64,000 nucleotides of DNA from Methylovirgula sp. HY1. GTDB lineage: Bacteria > Pseudomonadota > Alphaproteobacteria > Rhizobiales > Beijerinckiaceae. This document shows, piece after piece, positions 42,798 through 51,363 of the stretch. A program made the position numbers and the translations under genes. Numbering within the stretch: position 1 is the stretch's first letter; each line of letters starts with the position of its first letter. The notes beneath the pieces were generated by a model, which saw only the letters and a program-made list of their open reading frames with translations, searched no databases and had not been told where the DNA came from. The stretch lies in NCBI RefSeq assembly GCF_019343105.1, contig NZ_CP073764.1, positions 1,116,001 through 1,180,000 of the forward strand. Direction: 5' to 3'.

Positions 42798-44246
42798 ATG
42801 AGACTCTTGCCCTCGACCCGCAGTTTCGCTTCTTCGAGAATTTACGATGTCGTGGTGGTCGGCGGCGGAAATGCGGGACTCTGCGCGGCGATCATGGCGC
42901 GGCAAAGCGGCGCGACGGTGCTGCTGCTCGAACAAGCAGCGAGAGATTTGCGCGGCGGAAACAGCAGGCATGCGCGCAATCTGCGGGTCGCACACCGAAT
43001 GCCCGGCAGATATATGCACGGACTCTACCTCCCGAATGAATATTGGGAAGATCTGATACGGGTGACCGCCGGACAGACCAATGCAAGCCTGGCGCGGAGC
43101 ATGATCGACCAATCCGCGCATGTTATGCCCTGGATGGCGCAATGCGGCGCACGTTTCCAAAGCTTACGCAGCGGCGCACGGCGGCCGTCGCGAAAGACCG
43201 TCTTTCTTCTGGGAGGCGGCAAGGCACTGCTGAATGCATATTACCTGACCGCCGAGCGGCTCGGCATAGACATTCTCTACGAAACAGAGGTTGTTTCTTT
43301 TCACTTCGACGGCGGCATTGCGCGCGGCGTCACGGCGCTTACCGGCGGCGCCGCCGCAACGATCCATGCGAAGGCTTTTGTGGTCACGTCTGGCGGCATC
43401 CAGTCGGATATCGATTGGCTCAAGCGGTATTGGGGCGACGCCGCAGACGGATTTCTGATCCGGGGCACTGCCTACGCCAAAGGGCAGATCCTCAAGGATT
43501 TGCTGGATCAAGGCGCGGCCCCCGTAGGCAACCCGGCGCAATGGCATATCGTCGCCGTCGATGCGCGGGCGCCAAAATTCGACGGCGGCATTGTCAGCCG
43601 GATAGACTGCCTGCCGCTTGGCATCGTCGTCGATAGGAATGGGCGGCGCTTTCATGATGAAGGCGCGAACATTGGACCAGAGCGATATGCTATCTGGGGC
43701 AACCTAGTGGCGCAGTGCCCAAGTCAAATTGCCTATGCGATCTTTGATTCGAAGATCGATGGATTATCCCGCCCCTCTCTCTATCCACCGATCCGAGCGC
43801 CGACGATCGCGGAGCTAGCGGCCAAACTTGCGTTGAACCCATCAAGCGTGATGGCGACGGTCGACGCTTTCAACGCTGCGGTTCAGAACACGCTCCACGG
43901 CAAGAGCGTAAGCCCCGGGCACACTGAGTACATCGCACCGCTAAAATCGCGCTGGGCACTACCTATCGACACGCCGCCGTTCGACTGCTTTCCATTGCGG
44001 CCTGGCGTCACGTTCAATTATCTCGGCGTGAAGGTTGACCAAAACGCGCATGTGCTCATGACGAATGGTCGTGAGTCGCCCAACACCTTCGCCGCCGGTT
44101 CGATCATGGCGGCGAATGTTCTTGGCCGGGGGTATCTGGCTGGAATAGGAATCGCAATCGGAACCGTCTTTGGACGAATTGCCGGGCGGGAAGCTGCTTA
44201 CTATGCAAACTCCGGAAGCCATAAAGACCGCGCGCCGCGCCATTGA
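42798..44246 (+). CDS. tcuA: FAD-dependent dehydrogenase, TcuA-like (possible CobZ flavoprotein half)
   Basis: A 482-residue flavoprotein of the fumarate reductase/succinate dehydrogenase class, read from ATG 42798. The dinucleotide motif is YDVVVVGGGNAGLCAAIMA, followed by GGNSRHARNLRVAH typical of TcuA. The C-terminal cap has GVTFNYLGVKVDQNAHVL and AAGSIMAANVLGRGYLAGIG. TcuA oxidises tricarballylate. The same domain forms the N-terminal half of CobZ, an aerobic precorrin-3B synthase in Rhodobacter. The bluB/riboswitch neighbour makes the CobZ-like role attractive, but a terminator lies between. tcuB overlaps its end by 44 bases. Confidence 0.82.
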   Translation: MRLLPSTRSFASSRIYDVVVVGGGNAGLCAAIMARQSGATVLLLEQAARDLRGGNSRHARNLRVAHRMPGRYMHGLYLPNEYWEDLIRVTAGQTNASLARSMIDQSAHVMPWMAQCGARFQSLRSGARRPSRKTVFLLGGGKALLNAYYLTAERLGIDILYETEVVSFHFDGGIARGVTALTGGAAATIHAKAFVVTSGGIQSDIDWLKRYWGDAADGFLIRGTAYAKGQILKDLLDQGAAPVGNPAQWHIVAVDARAPKFDGGIVSRIDCLPLGIVVDRNGRRFHDEGANIGPERYAIWGNLVAQCPSQIAYAIFDSKIDGLSRPSLYPPIRAPTIAELAAKLALNPSSVMATVDAFNAAVQNTLHGKSVSPGHTEYIAPLKSRWALPIDTPPFDCFPLRPGVTFNYLGVKVDQNAHVLMTNGRESPNTFAAGSIMAANVLGRGYLAGIGIAIGTVFGRIAGREAAYYANSGSHKDRAPRH

Positions 44247-45309
44247 GATCTGCAAAGCGTGCCGCTACTGCGACGGCTATTGCATCGTGTTCGAAGCGAT
44301 GGAGCTACGCCGCGGCTGCACCGCTGCCGATATCGGCTATCTCGCCAATCTCTGCCACAACTGCCGCAACTGCTACTACGCCTGCCAGTACGCACCGCCG
44401 CACGAATTTGCAATCAATTTGCCGAAGAGTTTCTCCGAGATTCGCATGGACACCTATCGGCGCTATGCTTGGCCGCATCCGCCGGACATTATCTTTCGTC
44501 GCAATGGCGTCGCCGTCGCGACCTTCACCGCATTGGCCATCGCAATTACCGTGACACTGACACTCATGCTGCGGTCGCCGAGCGGATACTTCAAACCCCA
44601 TCTCGACCAAGCCGGCTTTTACGCGATCGTACCCTGGAAGATCATGGTATCCGTTGCCGGCGCCGCAATTGGAATGTCGCTCGTGTCATTGACTGTGAGC
44701 CTCCGCAGGTTCTGGCGAGACATGGGCGGCGGACGCATTTTCAATGACCGTGTCATTCGCGTGCTTTCGACGGTTATCTATGATGTGCTGAGCTTGCGTA
44801 ATATGGGTGGCGGCGAAGGCCACGGCTGCAACGATCGAGACGAGTCGTTCTCGCGGGCGCGCCGATATTGTCATCATGCGACCTTTTATGGGTTTATGCT
44901 CTGCTCCGCCTCGACCATCGTTGCGAGCGTCTATGATCATGTTCTAAACTGGCGCGCTCCCTATCCGCTGTTGAGCATTCCGGTCGTTTTGGGCACCGGA
45001 GGTGGGTTATGCTTCATCGTTGGGGCTGCCGGGTTCGGGCTGATCAAGCTGACCGGCGATCCTAGTCCTGTTTCGCGGAGCATGCTTGGGTCGGACTACG
45101 CAATGCTGGGCCTTTTGCTTGTGTTGGCCGGCAGCGGGCTCGCCGTGTTGGCGCTTCGCGACACAGCCGGCATGAGCATTCTGCTCGCAATTCACCTCGG
45201 CATCGTGCTGTCGTTCTTTCTGCTACTTCCCTATAGCAAGCTCGTTCACGGCATCTACCGAACGGCTGCGTTGCTGCGTGCCGCAATGGAACGGGAAGCT
45301 TCGAAATGA
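44203..45309 (+). CDS. tcuB: TcuB-like Fe-S/haem membrane electron-transfer protein (possible CobZ C-terminal half)
   Basis: A 368-residue protein from ATG 44203 (GGGCGGGAAG upstream), overlapping tcuA. Two cysteine clusters near the N-terminus (CKACRYCDGYC and CHNCRNCYYAC) bind 4Fe-4S centres. About six transmembrane helices follow, with His residues (RRYCHHATFYGF, YDHVLNW, IHLGIV) that could bind haem. TcuB passes electrons from TcuA to the membrane; the homologous part of CobZ keeps its flavin and Fe-S functional in corrin synthesis. No tcuC citrate/tricarballylate transporter or tcuR regulator lies beside it, which weakens the catabolic reading. Confidence 0.85.
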   Translation: MQTPEAIKTARRAIEICKACRYCDGYCIVFEAMELRRGCTAADIGYLANLCHNCRNCYYACQYAPPHEFAINLPKSFSEIRMDTYRRYAWPHPPDIIFRRNGVAVATFTALAIAITVTLTLMLRSPSGYFKPHLDQAGFYAIVPWKIMVSVAGAAIGMSLVSLTVSLRRFWRDMGGGRIFNDRVIRVLSTVIYDVLSLRNMGGGEGHGCNDRDESFSRARRYCHHATFYGFMLCSASTIVASVYDHVLNWRAPYPLLSIPVVLGTGGGLCFIVGAAGFGLIKLTGDPSPVSRSMLGSDYAMLGLLLVLAGSGLAVLALRDTAGMSILLAIHLGIVLSFFLLLPYSKLVHGIYRTAALLRAAMEREASK

Positions 45310-45381
45310 GCGGCATGAGTGTCGACTTGAACAGATGCGGTGCAGTTGCGCACCATGTTGCGGATGGCTTCAGCGGGGGTA

Positions 45382-46371
45382 TCAGAATCCATAGACTACG
45401 GTGCCGCCGGTCATCCCCGCGCCAACCGCCGTCAGCAGAACGCGCTCTCCCGGCTTGAAAGGCGCGGTCTCGGCGCTTGACGCCAACGAAAATGGAATCG
45501 TGGCGGCGGAGGAGTTGCCGAATTCGGCGATTGTCGAGATGACGCAATCCTCCGGCAGGCCGAGGTTGCGGCGGACAGCTTCGAAGATGCGCGCATTCGC
45601 CTGATGCGGCGCCCAGCGCGTCACGTCGGCGACGCTAAGTCCCGCCATGTCCAGAACCCGAAGCGAACTCTGCGTCATCATTTCGACGGCGAGGGCGAAC
45701 ACGGCCTGTCCGTCTCTTATCTCCATGAACACGTCCGTCGCCGGCAGAAAAGGTGAGTACGGTTTGCAACTGCCGCCTGTGGGAATGCCGATGAGATCAT
45801 AATGCGACCCATCCGAAAAGAGCTCGACGCCGAGCATGCCAATTGTCGGATCGTCAGACGGCGCAAGCACGACGGCTCCGGCCGCGTCGGCGAAGAGGAT
45901 CGCACTGCTCCGGTCATTTGGATTTATGCGTCGGCTGAGGACATTGGCCGCAACCACAAGCGCTGGGCGTCCTTGGCTGCGCACGAAGCCGTCGGCAAGC
46001 GTCAGCGCATAGAGGAAGCCGGCACAGGCGCCCGCGATGTCAACCGCACCGGACCGGACAAGACCGAGGCGATGAGCGAGCAGCGGCGCGGACGGCGGCA
46101 GCAGATGATCCGGTGTTGAGGTCGCGAGTAACGTCAGACCCACGTCGGATCGCGTCAGGCACGAGGCTGCGAGCGCCGCGTCAGCGGCATGGAAAGCGAT
46201 GTCGGTGAGAGCCTCGTCGGCGGCGGCATAGCGTCGAGACCGGATACCGGTACGCCGCTCGATCCAGCCCGCCTCGACGCCGAGACGGGCCTCAATCTCG
46301 GAATTGTCGACGCGTCGCTCGGGGGCGTAGCGTCCGAGGCCAATGATGCAGCTGCTGACGGTCTTCGGCAT
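45382..46371 (-). CDS. fabH: 3-oxoacyl-ACP synthase III-like ketosynthase
   Basis: A 329-residue KASIII-fold enzyme. The catalytic triad is visible: Cys116 ([13 protein letters not shown]), His256 ([11 protein letters not shown]) and Asn286 ([10 protein letters not shown]). [19 protein letters not shown] closes the protein. It is not beside plsX or other fatty acid genes, so it may be a specialised priming or condensing enzyme rather than housekeeping FabH. It is convergent with tcuB and divergent from the U32 operon, and a conserved FNR-type element lies about 300 bases upstream. Confidence 0.88.
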   Translation of the reverse strand: MPKTVSSCIIGLGRYAPERRVDNSEIEARLGVEAGWIERRTGIRSRRYAAADEALTDIAFHAADAALAASCLTRSDVGLTLLATSTPDHLLPPSAPLLAHRLGLVRSGAVDIAGACAGFLYALTLADGFVRSQGRPALVVAANVLSRRINPNDRSSAILFADAAGAVVLAPSDDPTIGMLGVELFSDGSHYDLIGIPTGGSCKPYSPFLPATDVFMEIRDGQAVFALAVEMMTQSSLRVLDMAGLSVADVTRWAPHQANARIFEAVRRNLGLPEDCVISTIAEFGNSSAATIPFSLASSAETAPFKPGERVLLTAVGAGMTGGTVVYGF

Positions 46372-46606
46372 CGCGGGTCCTCATGTCAACACATCGGCAG
46401 CGGCCGCGATCGCACAACACGATTGCGTCGAGGTCGTCTCGCATCACGCAATACGGTCGCGGCACATAGATGGTGTTGGCGAACGGGCGCAGCAGAGGTT
46501 TTCATTTGCGAAAGAGGGTGGCAGCTTCGCGCCGATCCCGGCGATATGGCCAGAAGCGCGAGGCCTTCGCGGCTGTGGGACTGACAATCGCGCGCCATGC
46601 TCCTAC

Positions 46607-46700
46607 AGCGCGTCATTGGGTGTGCTGGCCAAGCGGATATGCCAGACACTCGCGTGGCTCTATTGACGCACGTCAACTGATTTTAAAAAGAGTCTGCGGA
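46607..46700. repeat. Dispersed ~90-base repeat, copy A, with FNR-type palindrome
   Basis: Related to 35279-35372 over about 90 bases. It contains TTGAC-GCAC-GTCAA (46663-46676). On the minus strand the palindrome is followed after 22 bases by ATATCC, in the block CTGGCATATCCGC that both copies share, so both may be FNR/FixK-dependent promoters. This one points toward the fabH-like gene. Confidence 0.55.
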
Positions 46701-46922
46701 ACTGCGAAGGCCGCTATGCCAGTCGGGCCGATCGGATTGAGCGCGACGCTCCCAGTCAAAGAAGAAGCGCTGAAGCGCCGGTCACCGTATCGCCGCTTCC
46801 ATATAAATAGGCTCGCTTCATCTATAAGCTGAGACGGCAACGGCGAGGCGAAAGATTTTACGCCTTTGCGCGGAGTCCTTACAAACTACTTACAGTCCAT
46901 TTGCGAGAAATCCTTTTGCGTC

Positions 46923-46961
46923 TTGATTAGAGTCAAACGCACGGACGTTGCGGTGTTAAGT
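46923..46961 (+). promoter_or_regulatory. Predicted FNR/FixK-type promoter of the U32 operon
   Basis: TTGAT-TAGA-GTCAA (46923-46936) matches the FNR consensus at nine of ten positions. TTAAGT (46956-46961) lies at about the right distance for a -10 element, giving a start near 46970. It reads toward the aminotransferase-U32 operon. The bases around it are AT-richer than the neighbourhood. Confidence 0.55.
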
Positions 46962-46991
46962 TACGTCGCAACAAAGGGAGCAAACGACATC

Positions 46992-47030
46992 ATGCGTAAG
47001 GGCGGCAAAGTCTTGCGCGCAAATCCATAG
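46992..47030 (+). CDS. Possible 12-residue leader peptide
   Basis: ATG 46992 has AGGGAG 10 bases upstream and encodes MRKGGKVLRANP before TAG. It lies between the predicted promoter and the first operon gene. It may be a regulatory leader or chance. Confidence 0.25.
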   Translation: MRKGGKVLRANP

Positions 47031-47372
47031 GCCGTCGTCGATTTACGCTTCGCTTTGAAGCAACGGCGGCGCTTTCTGGAAAACGCGTTGACTGACGTTA
47101 TCTCCAATCCAAACGGAGCAAATGTTCTTCACGAGTCTCGCGCCATTCACGAGGCGTCGCTTCCAGCTGTGGAATTGCGATCGGATGTCCAACCAGAACG
47201 GCGTGCCGATCGGGCAAGCAGCTATTCCGCAGACGGCCGCCCCACTAGGCGTGGATATGAGGCAAGCGATGATTGCAGTGACCATAGCCGACAGCAGAGA
47301 GCCGCGCGATTGCAGCGGCCGCGCCATAGTGGCTTCAGCGCGCGCTGCAACCTTGCCGGAGTGTCCTTGCTC
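47031..47372. other. Leader region of the U32 operon
   Basis: About 340 bases with open frames on both strands but no recognisable protein. The plus-strand frame continues into the aminotransferase gene but bears no resemblance to that family before residue ~107. It may be a long untranslated leader or the relic of another gene. Confidence 0.35.
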
Positions 47373-48440
47373 ATGATCCGCGGCAACCGTGCTACCCGCC
47401 CAGACATCAGCGATCTCTCGGCCAATGAAAACCCGTTCAGCCCGTCGCCGAATGCTATCCGCGCGCTGATCGATCAGGCGGCGACCGCCAATCGCTACCC
47501 GGATCGCGACGGCGTCGCGTTGAAGACAACGCTGTCGGTGAAGCTCGGGATCGCGCGTGACCACATCATCCTCGGCAATGGCTCTTGTGAGATCCTCGAC
47601 CTCGTCGCCCGCGCCTGTCTCAAGCCCGGCGGCGAAGCGGTGCTGGGTTGGCCGTCGTTCCCGACCTACCGATCGGTCGTGACTCGTGCCGGCGCTTCCG
47701 TCGTATCGGTGCCATTGGCAGAACATGCCTACGACCTCGACGCCATGGCCGCGCGCATCGGCGCGCAGACCACGCTCGCCATCGTGGCCAACCCGAACAA
47801 CCCCACTGGCTTGAGCATCGGTCAAGCCGCCCTGGATCGGTTTCTCGATCGTCTTCCGGCGCAAGTGGTCGTCGTCCTAGACGAAGCTTATCGTGAGTAT
47901 GTCTGGCGGCCCGATTTTCCCGACTCGCTCGCCTATGTTGCCGCAGGACGCCCGGTCGTGGTCGTGCGCTCGCTGTCGAAAGCATATGGCCTGGCGGGAC
48001 TGCGCATCGGCTATGCCGTCGCGCCGCCCGTATTGGCGCGGCGCATCGATGCCGAGCGCCAGCACTTCAATACCAACTCCATGGCGCAAGCCGCCGCCGT
48101 GGCGGCATTGGCCGATGCCGACCACCTCGCGCAATGCGTGGCAGCGAATGCCGCGGGTCTTAGCTGGCTAAAGGCTCAACTGTCTGCCCTCGGCCTCTTC
48201 TATCTGCCGTCGGAAGCCAACTTCCTCCTCGTGCGGGTTGGCAACGGCCGCGAGGTGCACGCCCGGTTAAAGGATCGCGGCGTGCTGGTGAAAGAGTTGG
48301 ATGCCGTCGGTCTGCCCGATTGCATAAGGGTCAGCGTCGGCCGGCCGCACGAGAACGAACGATTCATTCGCGCCTTATCAGCGGTGCTGGCAGGTGCGGG
48401 CACGACATCAGCGGAATCGAAGGAGTGCGTAACATGGTGA
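47373..48440 (+). CDS. HisC-like class I/II aminotransferase
   Basis: A 355-residue PLP enzyme read from ATG 47373, chosen because LSANENPFSPSP (residue ~15) is near the normal HisC start. PLP-binding Lys203 is in VRSLSKAYGLAGLRIGY. NPNNPTG and LDEAYREY are the other hallmarks. HisC homologues transaminate histidinol phosphate, and relatives accept aromatic amino acids or arogenate/prephenate. No other his gene is nearby; it opens an operon of U32 proteins and overlaps the first one by 7 bases. The true substrate is probably the intermediate of that pathway. Confidence 0.85.
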   Translation: MIRGNRATRPDISDLSANENPFSPSPNAIRALIDQAATANRYPDRDGVALKTTLSVKLGIARDHIILGNGSCEILDLVARACLKPGGEAVLGWPSFPTYRSVVTRAGASVVSVPLAEHAYDLDAMAARIGAQTTLAIVANPNNPTGLSIGQAALDRFLDRLPAQVVVVLDEAYREYVWRPDFPDSLAYVAAGRPVVVVRSLSKAYGLAGLRIGYAVAPPVLARRIDAERQHFNTNSMAQAAAVAALADADHLAQCVAANAAGLSWLKAQLSALGLFYLPSEANFLLVRVGNGREVHARLKDRGVLVKELDAVGLPDCIRVSVGRPHENERFIRALSAVLAGAGTTSAESKECVTW

Positions 48441-49453
48441 TGATGATGGCCCCAGGTGGGACCAAGGAGATGTGCCGGCTGGTGCTCGATGAGGGCGCGG
48501 ATGCGGTCTATGTTGGTGTCGTCGGCTGGAGCCGGCGCGGCTCGGAGCACGAGCTGACCGACGATGAGATCCACGAGGTCATCGACTATGCCGACAGCCG
48601 CGGCAAAGAGGTACGCGTTGTCGTCAACACCCTGCCGAGTTCCGTTGAAGTGCCAATGCTCCTCGAGCGTATTTCCATGTACGCGGCGTGGGGTGCCAAA
48701 GGCTTCATGATCAGCGACGTCGGCTGCATGCGTCAGGTCAAGGCCATGTTGCCCGACGTCGCCATCCACACGAGCGTCGGTTGCGGCATCACCAATTACG
48801 AAGATGTTCGCTTCCTGACTGATATCGGCGCTGCCTATGTCGTGCTGCCGTACCGGCTGACTGTCGAGGAAATTGCCGACATCAAAGCGAAGACCGGCGC
48901 CGGCATCGAGGTCTTTTTGTTCAAGACGCCGTCGGGCGGCAAGATCTGCCCCGGCAAGTGCATGATGAGCAGCTATTTCAGCTTCCGCCACTGGATCGAC
49001 GATAGCGGCAAGGACCATTTTTTCGGGAGCGCCAGCCGGGGCGGTGACTGCCTGCGGGTCTGCCAGTCTGATTGGCAGTTCGAAGTCGGCGGCACGGCCT
49101 ACGAGCAGGAAATGGCCATCAAGACCAACCCCACCTTATGGCTGGAGGAATTGCCGGCCTATCTGGCCGCCGGCGTCGATTGCCTCAAAGTGCCCGGCCG
49201 CGATCGTTCCGCCTTGTTGGTGCGTGACATCGTTCGCTTCTATCGCCGCGTCCTCGATGTCATCGCGGAGTGCGACGCGCCCGATCTTTCACGCTTTCGG
49301 CCGGATCTGGAAAGCTTCCGCCAGCGCTGGATTGCCGAGCGGGGTGATCGTGACCGCCGCCTGATCGGCGAAGCCGAGCGCGAGGCTCTGCAAGCCGACA
49401 AGGCCGCGGCGGCGCGCTCATTCTCCTCGGTCGGTTTTATCGCTGCGCAATAA
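48434..49453 (+). CDS. UbiU-like U32-family Fe-S protein (paralogue 1)
   Basis: A 339-residue U32-family protein from ATG 48434 (GGAG 8 bases upstream), overlapping the aminotransferase. It starts MMMAPGGTKEMCRLVLDEGADAVYVG, a U32 barrel opening. Four cysteines suggest a [4Fe-4S] cluster, but their pattern is not the usual one: Cys172-x3-Cys176 (ICPGKC) and Cys206-x3-Cys210 (DCLRVC), 29 residues apart. Characterised U32 relatives (UbiU/V, RlhA, TrhP) hydroxylate quinone precursors or RNA bases without O2. Two close paralogues follow in the operon. Its substrate is unknown. Confidence 0.88.
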   Translation: MVMMMAPGGTKEMCRLVLDEGADAVYVGVVGWSRRGSEHELTDDEIHEVIDYADSRGKEVRVVVNTLPSSVEVPMLLERISMYAAWGAKGFMISDVGCMRQVKAMLPDVAIHTSVGCGITNYEDVRFLTDIGAAYVVLPYRLTVEEIADIKAKTGAGIEVFLFKTPSGGKICPGKCMMSSYFSFRHWIDDSGKDHFFGSASRGGDCLRVCQSDWQFEVGGTAYEQEMAIKTNPTLWLEELPAYLAAGVDCLKVPGRDRSALLVRDIVRFYRRVLDVIAECDAPDLSRFRPDLESFRQRWIAERGDRDRRLIGEAEREALQADKAAAARSFSSVGFIAAQ

Positions 49454-49463
49454 GGAGCTGACT

Positions 49464-50378
49464 ATGTTCGAACTCTCCACCAACGTCGCCTCGCCCAAGC
49501 AACTGCGCCAAGGCGACTTCTCTGCTTATGACGCTGTCTATCTCGGCGACTTTTCTTGCCTCGAATACCCGAAGAACTTTAGCGCCAATCCTGATCTGAT
49601 CGCCGAAGGCGTCGAGGCTATCAAGGCCCAGGGCAAGAAGGCCTATCTGCGCCTCTATGCCGTGCCGAGCAATCACGACCTGCCGCGCGTGCGCGAGGTG
49701 ATCGAAGCGGCACTGCCGCTGCCCGTCGATGCATTCGAAGTCCACAATCTGGGACTGCTTCAAGTGCTGCGGGAAATGGGCTGCAACAAGCCGATCCACC
49801 TCGGGGTCTTCGGCAACCTTTACACCGACGCAACGGCTCGGCTGGTCAAGGATTACGGCGTGACGCGCGTCTATCCCAATCCAGAACTGAGTTTGAAGGA
49901 GCTTATCTACATCCGCGACCACACGCCGATCGAGGTTCTGGTGCCGGTGCACGGCAAGATCCCGTTGGTGGTGTCGGAAACCTGCTTCATTCGCGAGCAC
50001 GCCGATAGCAGCCCTAGCGAGAAGTGCAACTTTCTTTGCGCGCAGGAGCATTGGCTCACCCGCGCCAACGGCGATTGGTCGCTGAAGGATACGGGCCGCA
50101 TGACCCTGAGCGGCAGCGACCTGTGCATGCTCGAACACGTGCCGGAACTGGCCGCCGCCAAGCTGACAGCCTTCTATGTCCAGAGCCACGGCGAAAGCAG
50201 CGAATATATCGCGGCGGTGGGTGCCGTTTATCGCGAGGCCTTGACGCGGGCCTTTGCCGGCGAGCCGCTCGGCAACGTCACTGGCGAGCTGCAGCGCCTC
50301 TCCAGCTTGGCAAAGATGGGCCTCTGCAATGGCTATTACTTCGAGAGCGCCGGTCGGCGTTACGTTGGGGGAGATTGA
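49464..50378 (+). CDS. UbiV-like U32-family Fe-S protein
   Basis: A 304-residue protein 10 bases after the first U32 gene. It has the UbiV cysteine layout: Cys32 in YLGDFSCLEYPK (compare GELTC in UbiV), then Cys174, Cys188 and Cys192 in ETCFIREHAD...EKCNFLC. Spacing C-x13-C-x3-C is one residue longer than UbiV. It therefore looks like the partner subunit for one or more UbiU-like paralogues in the same operon. True ubiV lies 12 kb away (36777), so this one has another job. Confidence 0.88.
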   Translation: MFELSTNVASPKQLRQGDFSAYDAVYLGDFSCLEYPKNFSANPDLIAEGVEAIKAQGKKAYLRLYAVPSNHDLPRVREVIEAALPLPVDAFEVHNLGLLQVLREMGCNKPIHLGVFGNLYTDATARLVKDYGVTRVYPNPELSLKELIYIRDHTPIEVLVPVHGKIPLVVSETCFIREHADSSPSEKCNFLCAQEHWLTRANGDWSLKDTGRMTLSGSDLCMLEHVPELAAAKLTAFYVQSHGESSEYIAAVGAVYREALTRAFAGEPLGNVTGELQRLSSLAKMGLCNGYYFESAGRRYVGGD

Positions 50379-50379
50379 T

Positions 50380-51363
50380 ATGCCCGCGCTGCTCGCCCCC
50401 GGCGGCACCGCCGAAATGGCTTTCGCTGTCATCGATGAAGGCGCCGACGTCGTGTATGTCGGCCCGCTCGGCTGGAGCCGGCGACCCTATGAATCGGAGA
50501 TGACCGACGAGGATATCAAAACAGTCATCGACTATGCCGGCGCGCACGGCAAGCAGGTGCGCGTGGTCTTCAATACCTTTCCCAGCCCGTTCGAGCTGGA
50601 TGACCTTCTCGGCAAAGTAAGCCGCTATGCCGAATGGGGCGCCTCGGGCTTCATTGTCACTGATCCCGGGGTGATCGCCCTCATCCGTCGCTTGCTGCCC
50701 GAGACGCTGATCCACGTCAGCATCGGCAGCGGCGTCACCAACGCTTGGGATGGGCGCTTCTACCGGGGTCTCGGGGCCGACGTGATCATCCTCCCCTATC
50801 GGTGGGACGAGCCCGAGATCATGGCCGCCGCGGCCGCCTCCGACATCGGGCTCGAAGTGTTCCTGTTCGAGACCGTGCAAACTGGGAAAATATGCCCCGG
50901 CAAGTGCATCATGTCGAGCTATCTCAAGTTCCGCGACTGGCACGACATCGAGGGCAAGGATTACTTTTACGGCAGCGCCAACCGCGGCGCGAAGGAATGC
51001 TACCGCGTCTGTCAAACGGAATGGGAGTTCCAACGCGGCGACGAGCCGCCAATCGATCTCAAACTGCGCCGCGACGCCCAGCTGATGCTCGAGCAGCTGC
51101 CGCGCTTCGTCGACCTCGGCGTGTCGTGCTTCAAGCTGTCCGGCCGGGAACGGCCGACCGCGATGATCCGAGACCTCGTGCGATTCTACCGCAAGGTGTT
51201 GGATGGCCTCGCAGACGGCAGCGACCGTGACATGTCGGTGCATGCCGACGAGCTGGCAGGACTCCGGAAGCGCTGGGTCGCCGAGAAACGCAAGCGGGTC
51301 GACACCCTGATGACCAGGGCCAAGGATTACGGCAGCGAGGCACCATGTGCGACGACGGCGTGA
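50380..51363 (+). CDS. UbiU-like U32-family Fe-S protein (paralogue 2)
   Basis: A 327-residue paralogue of the protein at 48434, starting MPALLAPGGTAEMAFAVIDEGADVVYVG from ATG 50380 (GGGGAG upstream). The cysteine motif is kept: KICPGKCIMSSY and KECYRVCQTEW, with 30 residues between the pairs. Conserved residues around it (F-x-D-W-H, GKDYFYGSANRG) mirror the first paralogue. It overlaps the next gene by 19 bases. A tandem set of paralogues suggests successive or heteromeric reactions on related substrates. Confidence 0.88.
   Translation: MPALLAPGGTAEMAFAVIDEGADVVYVGPLGWSRRPYESEMTDEDIKTVIDYAGAHGKQVRVVFNTFPSPFELDDLLGKVSRYAEWGASGFIVTDPGVIALIRRLLPETLIHVSIGSGVTNAWDGRFYRGLGADVIILPYRWDEPEIMAAAAASDIGLEVFLFETVQTGKICPGKCIMSSYLKFRDWHDIEGKDYFYGSANRGAKECYRVCQTEWEFQRGDEPPIDLKLRRDAQLMLEQLPRFVDLGVSCFKLSGRERPTAMIRDLVRFYRKVLDGLADGSDRDMSVHADELAGLRKRWVAEKRKRVDTLMTRAKDYGSEAPCATTA

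Noticed and set aside
46630-46655. Sigma54 promoter in the conserved CTGGCATATCCGC block
   Set aside because: The GG-to-GC spacing needed for -24/-12 elements is not met.
47043-47864. 273-residue minus-strand frame across the U32 operon leader and aminotransferase
   Set aside because: Overlaps the well-supported aminotransferase; the only protein-like segment (about 80 residues) matches nothing I know.
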